The notes under the pieces: model-generated
What the model saw: the letters and a program-made list of their open reading frames with translations, nothing else
Database searches by the model: none
What the model was told of the DNA's origin: nothing
Made by a program: the position numbers and the translations under genes
In this document: one piece after another, positions 22,685 to 31,047 of the stretch
How the letters are laid out: each line of letters opens with the position of its first letter
Position numbering within the stretch: the stretch's first letter is position 1
Assembly (NCBI GenBank): GCA_031269165.1
Contig: JAISZQ010000092.1
Coordinates: 1 to 31,079, forward strand
Origin: Spirochaetaceae bacterium
Lineage (GTDB): Bacteria; Spirochaetota; Spirochaetia; Treponematales; Breznakiellaceae
DNA length: 31,079 nucleotides
Reading direction: 5' to 3'

Positions 22685-23578
22685 ATGGACGTGCAATATT
22701 TTCACGAATTTTGCGTACTCGCGGAAATTAAAAATTTCCTTGAGGCTGCCGATGAATTGGATATTGCCCAATCTACCTTATCACGTCATTTACAGTCCCT
22801 CGAAACTGAACTTGGCTCCCCTCTGTTTATCCGAACTACCCGCCAGATAAAACTCAGCGAATTCGGAAAAATATTGCTGCCCTACGCGCAACAAATTCTT
22901 GACATTGAACAAAACATCCGCGCCGAATTCAGCAAGGAACGCCGTTTGACAAGAAATACCGTTGCCATAGGTTCCGTTCCCATCATGCCCCAGTACAACA
23001 TTACCGAACTGTTGGCGCGTTTTCAAAAAGAGCATACCCGTTACGCTCTTGAAATAACCGAATCCGAATCGGCGGAACTCAAAGATAAAATCCGCGACGG
23101 TTCCCTCAACTTTGCTTTTGTCCGCGAGCTTGAAGAAAAGAAAAATGAATTTCATTCTATTCCCTATACTTCTGACAAACTCGCGGTTATTCTGCCGAAA
23201 AGCCATCCCTTATCCGGCACCGCCACTATTCGTCCGTCCCAACTCCGCACAGAAAATTTCCTTTTGCTGCCCGAAGACACCCTGATGCATAAACTCTGCG
23301 TTGAAACCTGCAAAACCGCCGGATTTACGCCCAACATCACCTACACCAGTTACCGGGCGTCAAACATCATTGACATGGTAACGAAGGGCATGGGCATTAC
23401 GCTTCTCAGCAAACGCGCCGCCGCTCCTTTAATTACCACCGCAGATACGGCGATCATCGATCTCGTTCCCGCAGTCGAAACCAAGATTGATTTTATCTGG
23501 CTTAAAGACCGCGATATGACCTATGCCTGTAAAACCTTTCTCGCTTATATCAAAAACCAGACGCTTTCCCTTTCATAA
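22685..23578 (+). CDS. LysR-family transcriptional regulator
   Basis: A 297-residue LTTR. The N-terminal winged helix (about 1-60) contains NFLEAADELDIAQSTLSRHL and LEXELG-type LETELGSPLF. The C-terminal effector-binding domain (about 90-297) has VAIGSVPIMPQYN, LAVILPKSHPL and MVTKGMGITLLSK. GGGG of the sequence AGGGGCAAATCT precedes ATG 22685. It is divergent from the lactonase-FUSC-ceramidase cluster, so that cluster is its most likely target, sharing the 125-bp intergenic region. The stop overlaps the convergent oppF-like gene by six bases. The effector is unknown. Confidence 0.9.
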   Translation: MDVQYFHEFCVLAEIKNFLEAADELDIAQSTLSRHLQSLETELGSPLFIRTTRQIKLSEFGKILLPYAQQILDIEQNIRAEFSKERRLTRNTVAIGSVPIMPQYNITELLARFQKEHTRYALEITESESAELKDKIRDGSLNFAFVRELEEKKNEFHSIPYTSDKLAVILPKSHPLSGTATIRPSQLRTENFLLLPEDTLMHKLCVETCKTAGFTPNITYTSYRASNIIDMVTKGMGITLLSKRAAAPLITTADTAIIDLVPAVETKIDFIWLKDRDMTYACKTFLAYIKNQTLSLS

Positions 23579-24523
23579 TTCCCCCACCCGACAACAGGAG
23601 ACGAAGTGGTTTGACGCGACTTGCGTTAAGGCTTGCGGCGACGTACATTGTTCAGCGGCGTGTGGACAGCGGCGGTGAAAACGGCACCCGGGACGGGGAT
23701 TAATAGGAGAGGAAATCTCACCCTTCAGCACGATTCTGTGCCGCTCATGGTGAATATCCGTAGAAGGAATTGCCGATAAAAGCGCTTTGGTATAAGGATG
23801 GATCGGATTTCTAAACAACTCTTTTGACCCGCAGGTTTCCACCAACTGCCCCAGATACATAACCGAAATATAATTTGATATGTGGCGTACAACGGCCAAA
23901 TCGTGGGTAACAAACATATAGGTCAAACCGTATTTTGCCTGTAAATCCTGTAAAAGATTCAGGACCTGCGCCTGAATTGAAACGTCCAGTGCCGACACCG
24001 GTTCATCACAGACGACAAATTGCGGGCCCAACGCCAGAGCGCGACCAATACCGACCCGTTGACGCCGGCCTCCGTCCAATTCATGGGGATATGAACGAAG
24101 CAGTCTTCTTTCGATGCCCACCATTTCCATCAACCGTTCAACTTCATTTTCAAGATCGTTCTTGCTCTTAAAACGCTTTGAAAGCAGAAGGGGTTCTCTG
24201 ATGGTTTCTTCTACGGTCATGCGGGGATTCAATGAGGAATAGGGGTCTTGAAATATGAACTGCATATTTTCCCGTACCCTTTTGAGTTCCCTTCCTTTTA
24301 TCCGGGTAATATCCTTTCCCTCAAAAAATATTTTCCCATCCGTACTTTCAAGCAGATGAATGATGGTTCGTCCCAGGGTCGATTTGCCGCAACCCGATTC
24401 CCCGACAACGCCCATCGTTTCGCCTTTCTGAATGGAAAAGGTTACGTCATCCACGGCGTGCAATTCTCCCTGGGGAGTATCAAAATACTTTCGTAAATTC
24501 TTCACTTCAATTAAGGTCGCCAT
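23573..24523 (-). CDS. Peptide ABC transporter ATP-binding protein (OppF/DppF type)
   Basis: A 316-residue ATPase of an oligo/dipeptide importer. Walker A is GESGCGKST, the Q-loop FIFQDPYSSLNPR, the signature LDGGRRQRV (instead of LSGGQRQRV), Walker B FVVCDEPVSALD and the H-loop VTHD. The C-terminal oligopeptide-transporter extension is present (PGCRFHRRCPHAAEQC). ATG 24523 follows GGAGG and is chosen over an upstream frame start at 24538. It overlaps the OppD-type gene by 17 bases, a coupling typical of these operons, and it is the last gene of the transporter operon. Confidence 0.92.
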   Translation of the reverse strand: MATLIEVKNLRKYFDTPQGELHAVDDVTFSIQKGETMGVVGESGCGKSTLGRTIIHLLESTDGKIFFEGKDITRIKGRELKRVRENMQFIFQDPYSSLNPRMTVEETIREPLLLSKRFKSKNDLENEVERLMEMVGIERRLLRSYPHELDGGRRQRVGIGRALALGPQFVVCDEPVSALDVSIQAQVLNLLQDLQAKYGLTYMFVTHDLAVVRHISNYISVMYLGQLVETCGSKELFRNPIHPYTKALLSAIPSTDIHHERHRIVLKGEISSPINPRPGCRFHRRCPHAAEQCTSPQALTQVASNHFVSCCRVGEL

Positions 24524-25547
24524 TGCTCCTCCTTGCATTTTTCAATGCGCCATGAGAACCGTCATTCTTGCTTGCCCCGGCATACCGGCAACGGCAAAAA
24601 TGTCCCGGCCGTAATTCCGCAAAGCCGCTTTTTTCTTTCGTGCATATTTCATCGGAATGGGGACACCGGGGGCTAAAACTACAGCCTTCGGACCGTTTCG
24701 AGGGATCAGGCGGCATACCGGGAACTGGAAAGAGCCGATCGGTATCTTTATCAAGTTCCGGCAACGCGCCAAAAAGCCCTTTCGTATAGGGATGCAGGGG
24801 ATAATCAAAGATATCCGCTTTCCTTCCCATCTCTACGATTTCACCGGCATAGATTACCGCCACATCGTCGCACACCTCCGCGACGATTCCCAGATCATGG
24901 GTAATCATAATCATGGACGTGTTTTTTTGTTTTTTCAGATCGTTTATCATATCCAGCACTTGGGCCTGAATCGTTACATCCAGCGCACTGGTCGGTTCAT
25001 CGGCAATCAACAGTTCCGGCGAACACGCTAACGCCATAGCGATAACAACCCTTTGTTTCATGCCGCCGGAAAACTGATGGGGATAATCCGTATACCTTCC
25101 GCCGTGAATGCCCACAATATTGAGCATTTCCACCGCTTTTTCTTTGGCCTCGTGTCCGCTTATATCGTTGTGCAACTCAATGACTTCCATGATTTGCTTG
25201 CCAATACGCATCGTCGGATTCAGCGCGGTCATGGGGTCTTGAAAAACCATCGATATCCGGTTTCCCCTGACCTTTCGCATCTCGTCTTCCGGCAATTTAA
25301 GCAGATCGTTTTCTTCCAAAGATATGCTGCCGCCGGTAATCTCGGCGGAAACTTTCGGGAGAATACGAAGGATAGATTTCGCTATCGTGGTCTTTCCCGC
25401 GCCGGTTTCCCCCACCAGGCCGATGGTCTTTCCCCGCTTTAATTGAAAAGAGACCCCGTTCACCGCATGAATTATCTGACCCCCTGAGTGGTATCTCACT
25501 TCCAGATCTTTTACCTCAAGGAATGGCTGTTCCGCACTGTTTGGCAT
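24507..25547 (-). CDS. Peptide ABC transporter ATP-binding protein (OppD/DppD type)
   Basis: A 346-residue ATPase partner of the OppF-type subunit. Walker A is GETGAGKTT, the Q-loop MVFQDPMTALNPTM, the signature FSGGMKQRV, Walker B LLIADEPTSALD and the H-loop ITHD. The C-terminal extension carries CSFSPRCPHSDEIC, a cysteine-rich segment usual in OppD/DppD. It is the fourth gene of the operon, starting 11 bases after the DppC-type gene. Confidence 0.93.
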   Translation of the reverse strand: MPNSAEQPFLEVKDLEVRYHSGGQIIHAVNGVSFQLKRGKTIGLVGETGAGKTTIAKSILRILPKVSAEITGGSISLEENDLLKLPEDEMRKVRGNRISMVFQDPMTALNPTMRIGKQIMEVIELHNDISGHEAKEKAVEMLNIVGIHGGRYTDYPHQFSGGMKQRVVIAMALACSPELLIADEPTSALDVTIQAQVLDMINDLKKQKNTSMIMITHDLGIVAEVCDDVAVIYAGEIVEMGRKADIFDYPLHPYTKGLFGALPELDKDTDRLFPVPGMPPDPSKRSEGCSFSPRCPHSDEICTKEKSGFAELRPGHFCRCRYAGASKNDGSHGALKNARRSNGDLN

Positions 25548-25558
25548 TGTGTTTCCTC

Positions 25559-26440
25559 CTAATTCTTTAATTTTGGGTCCAGCGCGTCCCGAAGGCCGTC
25601 GCCGATCAAGTTAAACGCCAGTACCGTTATCATGATGAACAATCCCGGAAAGATAAGCTCGTGGGGAAAATCACGGATATACCCTCTGGCTCCTGAAAGC
25701 ATCGCCCCCCATTCCGCCATCGGGGGCTGTATTCCCAAGCCGATATAACTTAAAGCGGAAGCGCCCATAATGGTATTGCCTATGCCCATAGTGGCCGAAA
25801 CCAAAAGCGGCGAATAACTGTTGGGGAAAATATATTTTTTGATAATCCGTCCGGTAGAACAGTTCATAAGGGTCGCGGCTTCAAGATACTCTTCTTTTCT
25901 TATGCGGAGAATTGAGGCCCTGAGCAACCGCACCACCATAGGTATGCTGCTTATAGACATGGCAAGAACCGTGTTAAAATACCCGGAGCCCAGCACGGTA
26001 GAAATGACAATGGCCAAAAGCATTCCGGGAATTGATTGAACGATGTCAATAATGCGGAGAATGATATTATCCGCCTTGCCGCCGAAGTAGCCCGCCAATG
26101 CGCCGAATACAATGCCGATGGCATTAGAAATCAGCATGGCAAAGATGCCGAGGCTTAAAGAATAACGGGAACCGTAAATAATGCGGCTTAATACATCCCT
26201 GCCCAACTGATCGGTGCCAAACCAGTGCTCCTGAGAGGGGCCTTCGTGCATGTGGGCCATATCCAGTGCCGTATAATCATAGGGCGCGATAAGCGGCGCG
26301 GCAACGGCCATGAGCATTAACAGGATAAGGATGACGGAACCGGTTACGGCGAGGGGGTTCTTCTTAAATCGTCCAAATACTTCAAGAACCTGACTTTCCT
26401 TTTTTATGAGTGCCGGCGATGCGGCGGCGATATGGGTCAT
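25559..26440 (-). CDS. Peptide ABC transporter permease (OppC/DppC type)
   Basis: A 293-residue inner-membrane permease with about six helices. The N-terminus has the DppC pattern (FGRFKKNPLAVTGSVILILL), then HWFGTDQLGRDVLSRIIYGSR, and the EAA-type loop EYLEAATLMNCSTGRIIKKY for contact with the ATPases. Typical length. It overlaps the DppB-type gene by four bases (26437-26440). Confidence 0.93.
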   Translation of the reverse strand: MTHIAAASPALIKKESQVLEVFGRFKKNPLAVTGSVILILLMLMAVAAPLIAPYDYTALDMAHMHEGPSQEHWFGTDQLGRDVLSRIIYGSRYSLSLGIFAMLISNAIGIVFGALAGYFGGKADNIILRIIDIVQSIPGMLLAIVISTVLGSGYFNTVLAMSISSIPMVVRLLRASILRIRKEEYLEAATLMNCSTGRIIKKYIFPNSYSPLLVSATMGIGNTIMGASALSYIGLGIQPPMAEWGAMLSGARGYIRDFPHELIFPGLFIMITVLAFNLIGDGLRDALDPKLKN

Positions 26441-27456
26441 TCTTGCCCTCCTTTTCTGTGATGATGAGCATGATGGCCGTGAAACAGGGTATGATCCCGG
26501 CGGTGTTTTCCCCGTTTTCCACCATGACTTTCAAACTGCGCCCTAATTCTCGGATCGACAAACGCATAGACCAAATCCACCAAGAGTACGATTAAACTGA
26601 AAATGACGGCCAATACCACCACGGAACCCCGTACCACCGGGTAATCCCGGTTGCCGATGGCGTTGGTCATATACAAGCCCACCCCCGGAATGGAAAAGAC
26701 CGTTTCGATTACCACGGTGCCGCCGAAAATGTTTGCCAGCCCGTTGCCGATGACCGTAATAACCGGGATAAGCGCGTTCGGCAGGGCGTGTTTATAAATG
26801 ACATCATGTTCGGCCATGCCTTTTGAACGGGCGGTGGTGATATAATCGGAATTGAGCACATCGAGCATACTGGATCGGGTCTGTCGCGCTTGGCTGGCGA
26901 TACCGGCGAAGGAATTACTAATAACCGGCATGATAAAATACTGGATGCCTCCGATGCCGTAGGCGGGAAGGAGCCCCAGTTTGAGTGAAAAGAGGAGCAC
27001 CAACAAGAGGCCGAGCCAAAATGACGGCATGGAAACGCCGAAAAGCGCAAGGAAGATGCAGAGCCGGTCGGCAAAGCCGTTGTGATGTACCGCCGCCGTT
27101 ACCCCTAAAGGTATGCCGACCGCAATCTGGAGTACCATGCAGAGCAGACCGATGGTAAGCGTATTCGGCAGACGAACCATGAGTTCCGAGAGTACCGGCG
27201 TGTTCAGCATATACGAATTGCCGAGGTCAAAATGTAAGAACGTATTGAAAAGAAATTGACCGAGTTGTACGAGATAGGGGGCGTCAAGGCCCATCTCCTG
27301 CCTTTTTTCAGCGACCTGGGCGGCCGTTGCGTCAGCACCCATGATAAACCGGGCCGGATCGCCGGGAACAAAATACATGATGGTAAAAATGACAATCGCG
27401 ACTCCCAAAACCACCGGAATCATCCATAAGAGCCGTTTGAGTATATACCGTATCAT
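26437..27456 (-). CDS. Peptide ABC transporter permease (OppB/DppB type)
   Basis: A 339-residue permease. It begins MIRYILKRLLWMIPVVLGVA, the usual DppB start, with the conserved FVPGDPAR and the EAA-type loop DYITTARSKGMAEHDVIYKH. The C-terminal tail is unusually rich in histidine (HGHHAHHHRK), which may bind metal or be incidental. It lies 180 bases after the binding-protein gene, and family B copy 2 fills most of that gap. Confidence 0.92.
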   Translation of the reverse strand: MIRYILKRLLWMIPVVLGVAIVIFTIMYFVPGDPARFIMGADATAAQVAEKRQEMGLDAPYLVQLGQFLFNTFLHFDLGNSYMLNTPVLSELMVRLPNTLTIGLLCMVLQIAVGIPLGVTAAVHHNGFADRLCIFLALFGVSMPSFWLGLLLVLLFSLKLGLLPAYGIGGIQYFIMPVISNSFAGIASQARQTRSSMLDVLNSDYITTARSKGMAEHDVIYKHALPNALIPVITVIGNGLANIFGGTVVIETVFSIPGVGLYMTNAIGNRDYPVVRGSVVVLAVIFSLIVLLVDLVYAFVDPRIRAQFESHGGKRGKHRRDHTLFHGHHAHHHRKGGQE

Positions 27457-27514
27457 ACCGCTTCCTGTTACCGGGCGGCTTTTTCAATGCCGCCCGGTTT
27501 ATATTAGACTATTT

Positions 27515-27636
27515 AGAGTTTGTCCATAATGTAGACACATTATGGACAAACTTCCTTAAAATCCGCATTTTTGCAGCCTTTAGGCGAAAAAATGCAGTGT
27601 CTGGCCGCAAAGTAACCGACTTTGTGGACAGACACT
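27515..27636. repeat. Three-hairpin repeat, family B copy 2
   Basis: 122 bp flanked by ATTT (27511-27514, 27637-27640). Its ends are AGAGTTTGTCC and, inverted, AGTGTCTGTCC. Hairpins in order: GTTTGTCCATAATGT/ACATTATGGACAAAC; GCATTTTT...AAAAATGC with an inner GCCT/AGGC stem; AGTGTCTG...CAGACACT with an inner CAAAGT/ACTTTG and loop TAACCGA. It lies between the binding-protein and permease genes, and its edge overlaps the last bases of the binding-protein stop codon. Confidence 0.85.
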
Positions 27637-29257
27637 ATTTACTGAAATCGTAAGAGCAAGATGCCGGAATAACACTGTTTCTGGAATCCAGTAAAATACC
27701 CGTAACCCGCTTGTTGCTCACCACAAAACCGAGATCCACTGCCAATCCATAGATGTACATATTGTCATTGAGATAGGTGCTGAGCGCGTCAATGTTTGCC
27801 GCCGTATGACCCTGGATCGTGCTGGACTGTTCAATCTGGCTCTGGAGTTTGCTGTCGGTAATAAAATTGACCGTACGCCCGTTATAATTCCTTGAGTCCA
27901 TGGATAGTTTCCAAATATTCACGACATAATCGGTAGAAGCATAGGTGTCAATACATATATCATAGGCGGTTGGATCATTCTGGAGACTCTTAAACATGGC
28001 TGCCTCATAGGGGACAATCTCTGCCGTAATCCCAATCTGGGAAAGGTAGCCCTGAATAATAGTTGCCATATTTACAATAGCCTCCGAATTGGTAACAAGA
28101 AGTTTCAATTTTAAGCCGCCGTTAGGATAGCCCGCTTGGGACATCAAACTTTTAGCCTTCGCCAAATCGTATTCATAATAAGGCTTGCTGTCCCATGCTT
28201 TAATATAGTCCCCATATTTGCTTGAACCAACCGCTTTGAGTGCCACCGCGTTACCGCCGAAAACACCGTCTACAATTCCTTTCGTATCAATCGCGTAAGC
28301 CACGGCTTGCCGCAAGGCTCCATTGTCGGCAAAAACATTTCCCTTCGCACAGTTAAAAAGTAACACGTAGCACGGGTTGTTCATGTAATTGTAAACGGTA
28401 AAATTATTCGCCAAGTTTCCGCCGGGTTGAAAACGCGACACTTGCCGGGCATTCCCAATATTGGCGGTAATATCGATGGCCCCTGTTTCCAGGGCGATAA
28501 CCAACTGGGCCGCTTCGCGGATAATGTGGAATTCAATAGTATCTACATTGGACTTGGCGGCTAAGGGCATTTTTGAAGTGTCGGTCTGCCAATACTTGCC
28601 CGTTTTCTGTAACACAATTTTTGACCCGGCGCTTACCTCGGTAACCTTGTAGGCGTGAGTGCTTATCGGAATGGTCGCCATTTTATCGGGACTGGCTTTA
28701 TAGGCCGCTTCGGTGATAACGGGGATTTCGCTCCAAACAGCTTCAAGATCGCCCAAGGCAAGCGGGGACTTGAATTTAAACGCCGCCGTGTATTGGTCAA
28801 CAACGGAAACAGTATCGATAACGCTCAACTTTGGCTGGGTTCCGCTCGCGATTGCCGTATCATAGCTGAACTTGATATCCGAAGCCTTCATCTTGTTTCC
28901 TGCCGAATCGACAATGTAATCATACAGCGTGATCTGGTAGGTAACATTATCCACCTGCTTCCAGCTTTTCATCAGACACCCTACCATCTCACCGCCAAAG
29001 GTATCACGGTCGATGAGGTATTCGTACAGCGAACGATACGTCGCGACCATACCGGCATTCCTTGCTGTAAAAGGCGTTAAGGTTCCCGGATCAAATTGAA
29101 TACCCACCCGAACGATAGACTTCCCGGCTACGGAACTTGCCGCAGGTGCCGAAGAAGTCCCCGACTGGCTTCCGCCTCCCGCCGAGAGTTGGTTGCCGAC
29201 GAACACGACAAACATGGCCGCCGCCATGATTGCGCTTTTGAATCTCAAACTTTTCAT
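27635..29257 (-). CDS. Peptide ABC transporter substrate-binding protein (SBP family 5)
   Basis: A 540-residue periplasmic solute receptor that delivers oligopeptides or related ligands to the permeases. The signal peptide is MKSLRFKSAIMAAAMFVVFV followed by LSAGGG. No lipobox cysteine is visible, so it is probably released or anchored differently from classical lipoprotein SBPs. A serine-, glycine- and alanine-rich spacer comes next, then family-5 features: YRSLYEYLIDRDTFGGEMVG, DIKFSYDTAIASG, AYAIDTKGIVDGVFGGNAV and AKAKSLMSQAGYPNGG. GGAG lies seven bases before ATG 29257. It is the first gene of the operon and carries the shared promoter module. Confidence 0.93.
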   Translation of the reverse strand: MKSLRFKSAIMAAAMFVVFVGNQLSAGGGSQSGTSSAPAASSVAGKSIVRVGIQFDPGTLTPFTARNAGMVATYRSLYEYLIDRDTFGGEMVGCLMKSWKQVDNVTYQITLYDYIVDSAGNKMKASDIKFSYDTAIASGTQPKLSVIDTVSVVDQYTAAFKFKSPLALGDLEAVWSEIPVITEAAYKASPDKMATIPISTHAYKVTEVSAGSKIVLQKTGKYWQTDTSKMPLAAKSNVDTIEFHIIREAAQLVIALETGAIDITANIGNARQVSRFQPGGNLANNFTVYNYMNNPCYVLLFNCAKGNVFADNGALRQAVAYAIDTKGIVDGVFGGNAVALKAVGSSKYGDYIKAWDSKPYYEYDLAKAKSLMSQAGYPNGGLKLKLLVTNSEAIVNMATIIQGYLSQIGITAEIVPYEAAMFKSLQNDPTAYDICIDTYASTDYVVNIWKLSMDSRNYNGRTVNFITDSKLQSQIEQSSTIQGHTAANIDALSTYLNDNMYIYGLAVDLGFVVSNKRVTGILLDSRNSVIPASCSYDFSK

Positions 29258-29285
29258 AGTTAATCTCCATAATCCTATATTTTAA

Positions 29286-29410
29286 ATGCCAATCAAAACG
29301 CTTGGGCGTTCCAAACAGCATCTAATTGCTTTATTTTCCCAGTATATTCCCGTTCTTTTTGATAAAGCAATCCGTTTTTTGCTTCAATTTATCCGTTTTC
29401 TGCATAAATA
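29286..29410 (-). promoter_or_regulatory. Shared promoter-leader module in front of the binding-protein gene
   Basis: A 125-bp block with a similar copy at 30798-30923. On the minus strand it holds TTGCTT (29365-29370), an 18-base spacer, TATACT (29341-29346), and a leader containing a stem GGAACGC...GCGTTTT (29295-29312). The leader of about 75 bases ends at ATG 29257. Both copies lie in the same orientation upstream of minus-strand genes. Confidence 0.65.
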
Positions 29411-29470
29411 ACGTCTTGTACTCATGCCTATTCTCAATAACAGGTTGCTAAGACGAAACCATGTGAAACG

Positions 29471-29501
29471 CGCTCCCACCACGAACCTCGTGGTGGGAGC
29501 G
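29471..29501. repeat. Perfect 14-bp palindrome
   Basis: CGCTCCCACCACGA, loop ACC, TCGTGGTGGGAGCG. It lies directly beside the 23-bp tandem array. No T-tract follows on either side, so a terminator role is not obvious. Confidence 0.8.
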
Positions 29502-29505
29502 GCCA

Positions 29506-29689
29506 ATCCAAGATGCTTGGGTAAGCCGCCCCAAGATGCTTGGGTAAGCCGCCCCAAGAGGCTTGGGTAGGCCGCCCCAAGATGCTTGGGTAGGCCGCCC
29601 CAAGAGGCTTGGGTAAGCCGCCCCAAGATGCTTGGGTAGGCCGCCCCAAGATGCTTGGGTAGGCCGCCCCAAGATGCTTGGATCGGCCG
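29506..29689. repeat. Eight tandem 23-bp palindromic units
   Basis: Units start at 29506, 29529, 29552, 29575, 29598, 29621, 29644 and 29667, consensus CCCCAAGATGCTTGGGTAGG plus CCG. Each unit contains the palindrome CCCAAG-ATG-CTTGGG. Variation is limited to ATG/AGG in the centre and TAA/TAG after it. The first and last units are slightly diverged. Since 23 is not a multiple of three, long open frames through it are artefacts. Confidence 0.9.
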
Positions 29690-29692
29690 CAC

Positions 29693-29801
29693 CGCGCTTC
29701 GCGCGAATGGATATGGAGCATTGAAAATGGAGAATGTTTGGACGCTGGGCGTTCTGCCACCATCATTTTCCATTTATCATTTTCCATTCGCACGAAGCGC
29801 G
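29693..29801. repeat. 109-bp inverted-repeat element
   Basis: CGCGCTTCGCGCGAATGG at 29693-29710 pairs with 29784-29801 with one mismatch. The inner part contains GAAAATGGA and TCCATTT/TTTTCCATT segments. A related piece (CATTTATCATTTTCAATTCG) lies at 29960-29979. Confidence 0.65.
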
Positions 29802-29812
29802 ATCCCGCCTCC

Positions 29813-29934
29813 CGTCATTGCGAGCCCCCCGTCATTGCGAGCGAAGCGAAGCAATCCAGGGGGGAACGTCCCTCGTCTGGATTGCTTCGGGCTACGGCAA
29901 GTTGCCGCCCGTTTGCCGCGCCCTCGCAATGACG
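29813..29934. repeat. Palindromic repeat of the CGTCATTGCGAG type
   Basis: Begins CGTCATTGCGAGCC and ends CGCAATGACG, with inner GAAGCAATCCAG and CTGGATTGCTTCG. Same family as 14900-14995 and 18531-18824. Confidence 0.8.
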
Positions 29935-29991
29935 ACTCTGCCGCAATTTTCCATTATCCATTTATCATTTTCAATTCGCGCAACGCGCGTT

Positions 29992-30768
29992 TCACGGCGC
30001 TTTCTCTACGGTGAAGCCGCTCATGATTTCGCGGGTCTCTTTGAGAAGCGTTCCGCCGCCCGAATACTGGGTGCGGATAACGACGTTCCACGGTTTGTTG
30101 GGGAGCAGGTCGGGCACCACGCCGATAATCTTGGACGCTTCATTGACGACGAGGTTCTCCGACACCCAGACCGTAACGTTCGGCGAGCCGGGCGTGAAGA
30201 AACCAATCCCGATACGGTCGCCCGGTTTGGTCGTCCCTGCTATTTTGATATTCCGGCCCGTGAGCGTGAAAGGACTGCCCGAAGTAACCACCTCGTTCAT
30301 CGCGCCGGTCTTGGAGTCCGCAATCTCGTCGATGCGGGCTGCGGCGGGGGCAGGTCCCAAGTTCACAAAATGGACGCTCTTCGCCAGCAGGGTCGCGTCA
30401 TGAAGCCGCCGGACGTGGACGCTGGCCGGGTTCTTCTCCGGGTCGATGGGGGTAGCGGGGGTGGGAAAAGTGCCGCCCAAGTTGATATAGAGCTCGACAA
30501 GCCCGCCCAAGTTGACGCGGTAGCCGTCCCGCAGGAGCCAGACCGCCTCCTTAAAGAAAGCCGCGAGGTACGCCTTCAGTTCTTCAACACTGCCTTGAAA
30601 GTCGCCCCGCTCCGCCGCCGAGACGCACACATCCACGTAGTCGAACACCTGATTGTTCTTGGTGAGCGCAATGTAAAGGCCCTCCTGTTCTTTCAGATGA
30701 CTCTCGTACATCAAAACCTCGGTGTCGTGCATCTTGAGCACATCACCCCGCACGAATGATTCCGCCAT
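29992..30768 (-). CDS. DUF4469-type protein with HU-like N-terminal domain
   Basis: A 258-residue protein. The N-terminal half (about 1-125; VDVCVSAAERGDFQGSVEEL, LRDGYRVNLGGLVELYINLG) resembles HU-like DNA-binding domains of the kind found in Bacteroidetes and spirochaete proteins. The C-terminal half (about 150-258; FTLTGRNIKIAGTTKPGDRI, NKPWNVVIRTQYSGGGTLLK) matches the Ig-like DUF4469 domain. The cellular role is unknown; a nucleoid-associated or surface function has been suggested only by domain content. GGGGAG precedes ATG 30768. Its promoter is in the shared module at 30798-30923. Confidence 0.75.
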   Translation of the reverse strand: MAESFVRGDVLKMHDTEVLMYESHLKEQEGLYIALTKNNQVFDYVDVCVSAAERGDFQGSVEELKAYLAAFFKEAVWLLRDGYRVNLGGLVELYINLGGTFPTPATPIDPEKNPASVHVRRLHDATLLAKSVHFVNLGPAPAAARIDEIADSKTGAMNEVVTSGSPFTLTGRNIKIAGTTKPGDRIGIGFFTPGSPNVTVWVSENLVVNEASKIIGVVPDLLPNKPWNVVIRTQYSGGGTLLKETREIMSGFTVEKAP

Positions 30769-30797
30769 AAGCTCCCCCTTCTCCTTGTATAGGCTCT

Positions 30798-30923
30798 ATG
30801 CCAATCAAAACGCTTGGGGCGTTTTGGGCAGCATCTCATTGCCTTTGTTTTTCCAGTATAGCCCCGCTCTTTTCGATAAGCAATCCGTTTTTTGCTTTCA
30901 TTTATCCAGTTTGTGCATAAATA
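30798..30923 (-). promoter_or_regulatory. Shared promoter-leader module in front of the DUF4469 gene
   Basis: A 126-bp relative of 29286-29410. On the minus strand it has TTGCTT (30878-30883), a 17-base spacer, TATACT (30855-30860), and a leader stem CAAAACGC...GCGTTTTG (30806-30826). It ends 29 bases before the ATG at 30768. A fragment of a family B repeat (AGAGTTTGTCCATAATGTAG at 30923) abuts its far end. Confidence 0.65.
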
Positions 30924-30998
30924 GAGTTTGTCCATAATGTAGTTATGTGCAATTTTGCCAAAATTTTTCTGGAATTCTCAAAAAAACTGAAAATTTAC

Positions 30999-31027
30999 TT
31001 GACAAACCGTATTTTCTATGATATATT
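30999..31027 (+). promoter_or_regulatory. Near-consensus promoter of the final gene
   Basis: TTGACA at 30999-31004, a 17-base spacer, TATATT at 31022-31027. AGGAG (31037-31041) lies six bases before ATG 31048. Confidence 0.75.
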
Positions 31028-31047
31028 TGTACGTATAGGAGACAATT

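Noticed and set aside
29506..29689. CRISPR array
   Set aside because: The 23-bp units follow each other directly with no unique spacers, and no cas gene is present.
29384..29793. Long minus-strand open frames with PKHLGAAYPSILGR-like repeats
   Set aside because: They are translations of the 23-bp tandem palindromes; since 23 is not a multiple of three, all frames repeat and stay open. No start signal or family similarity.
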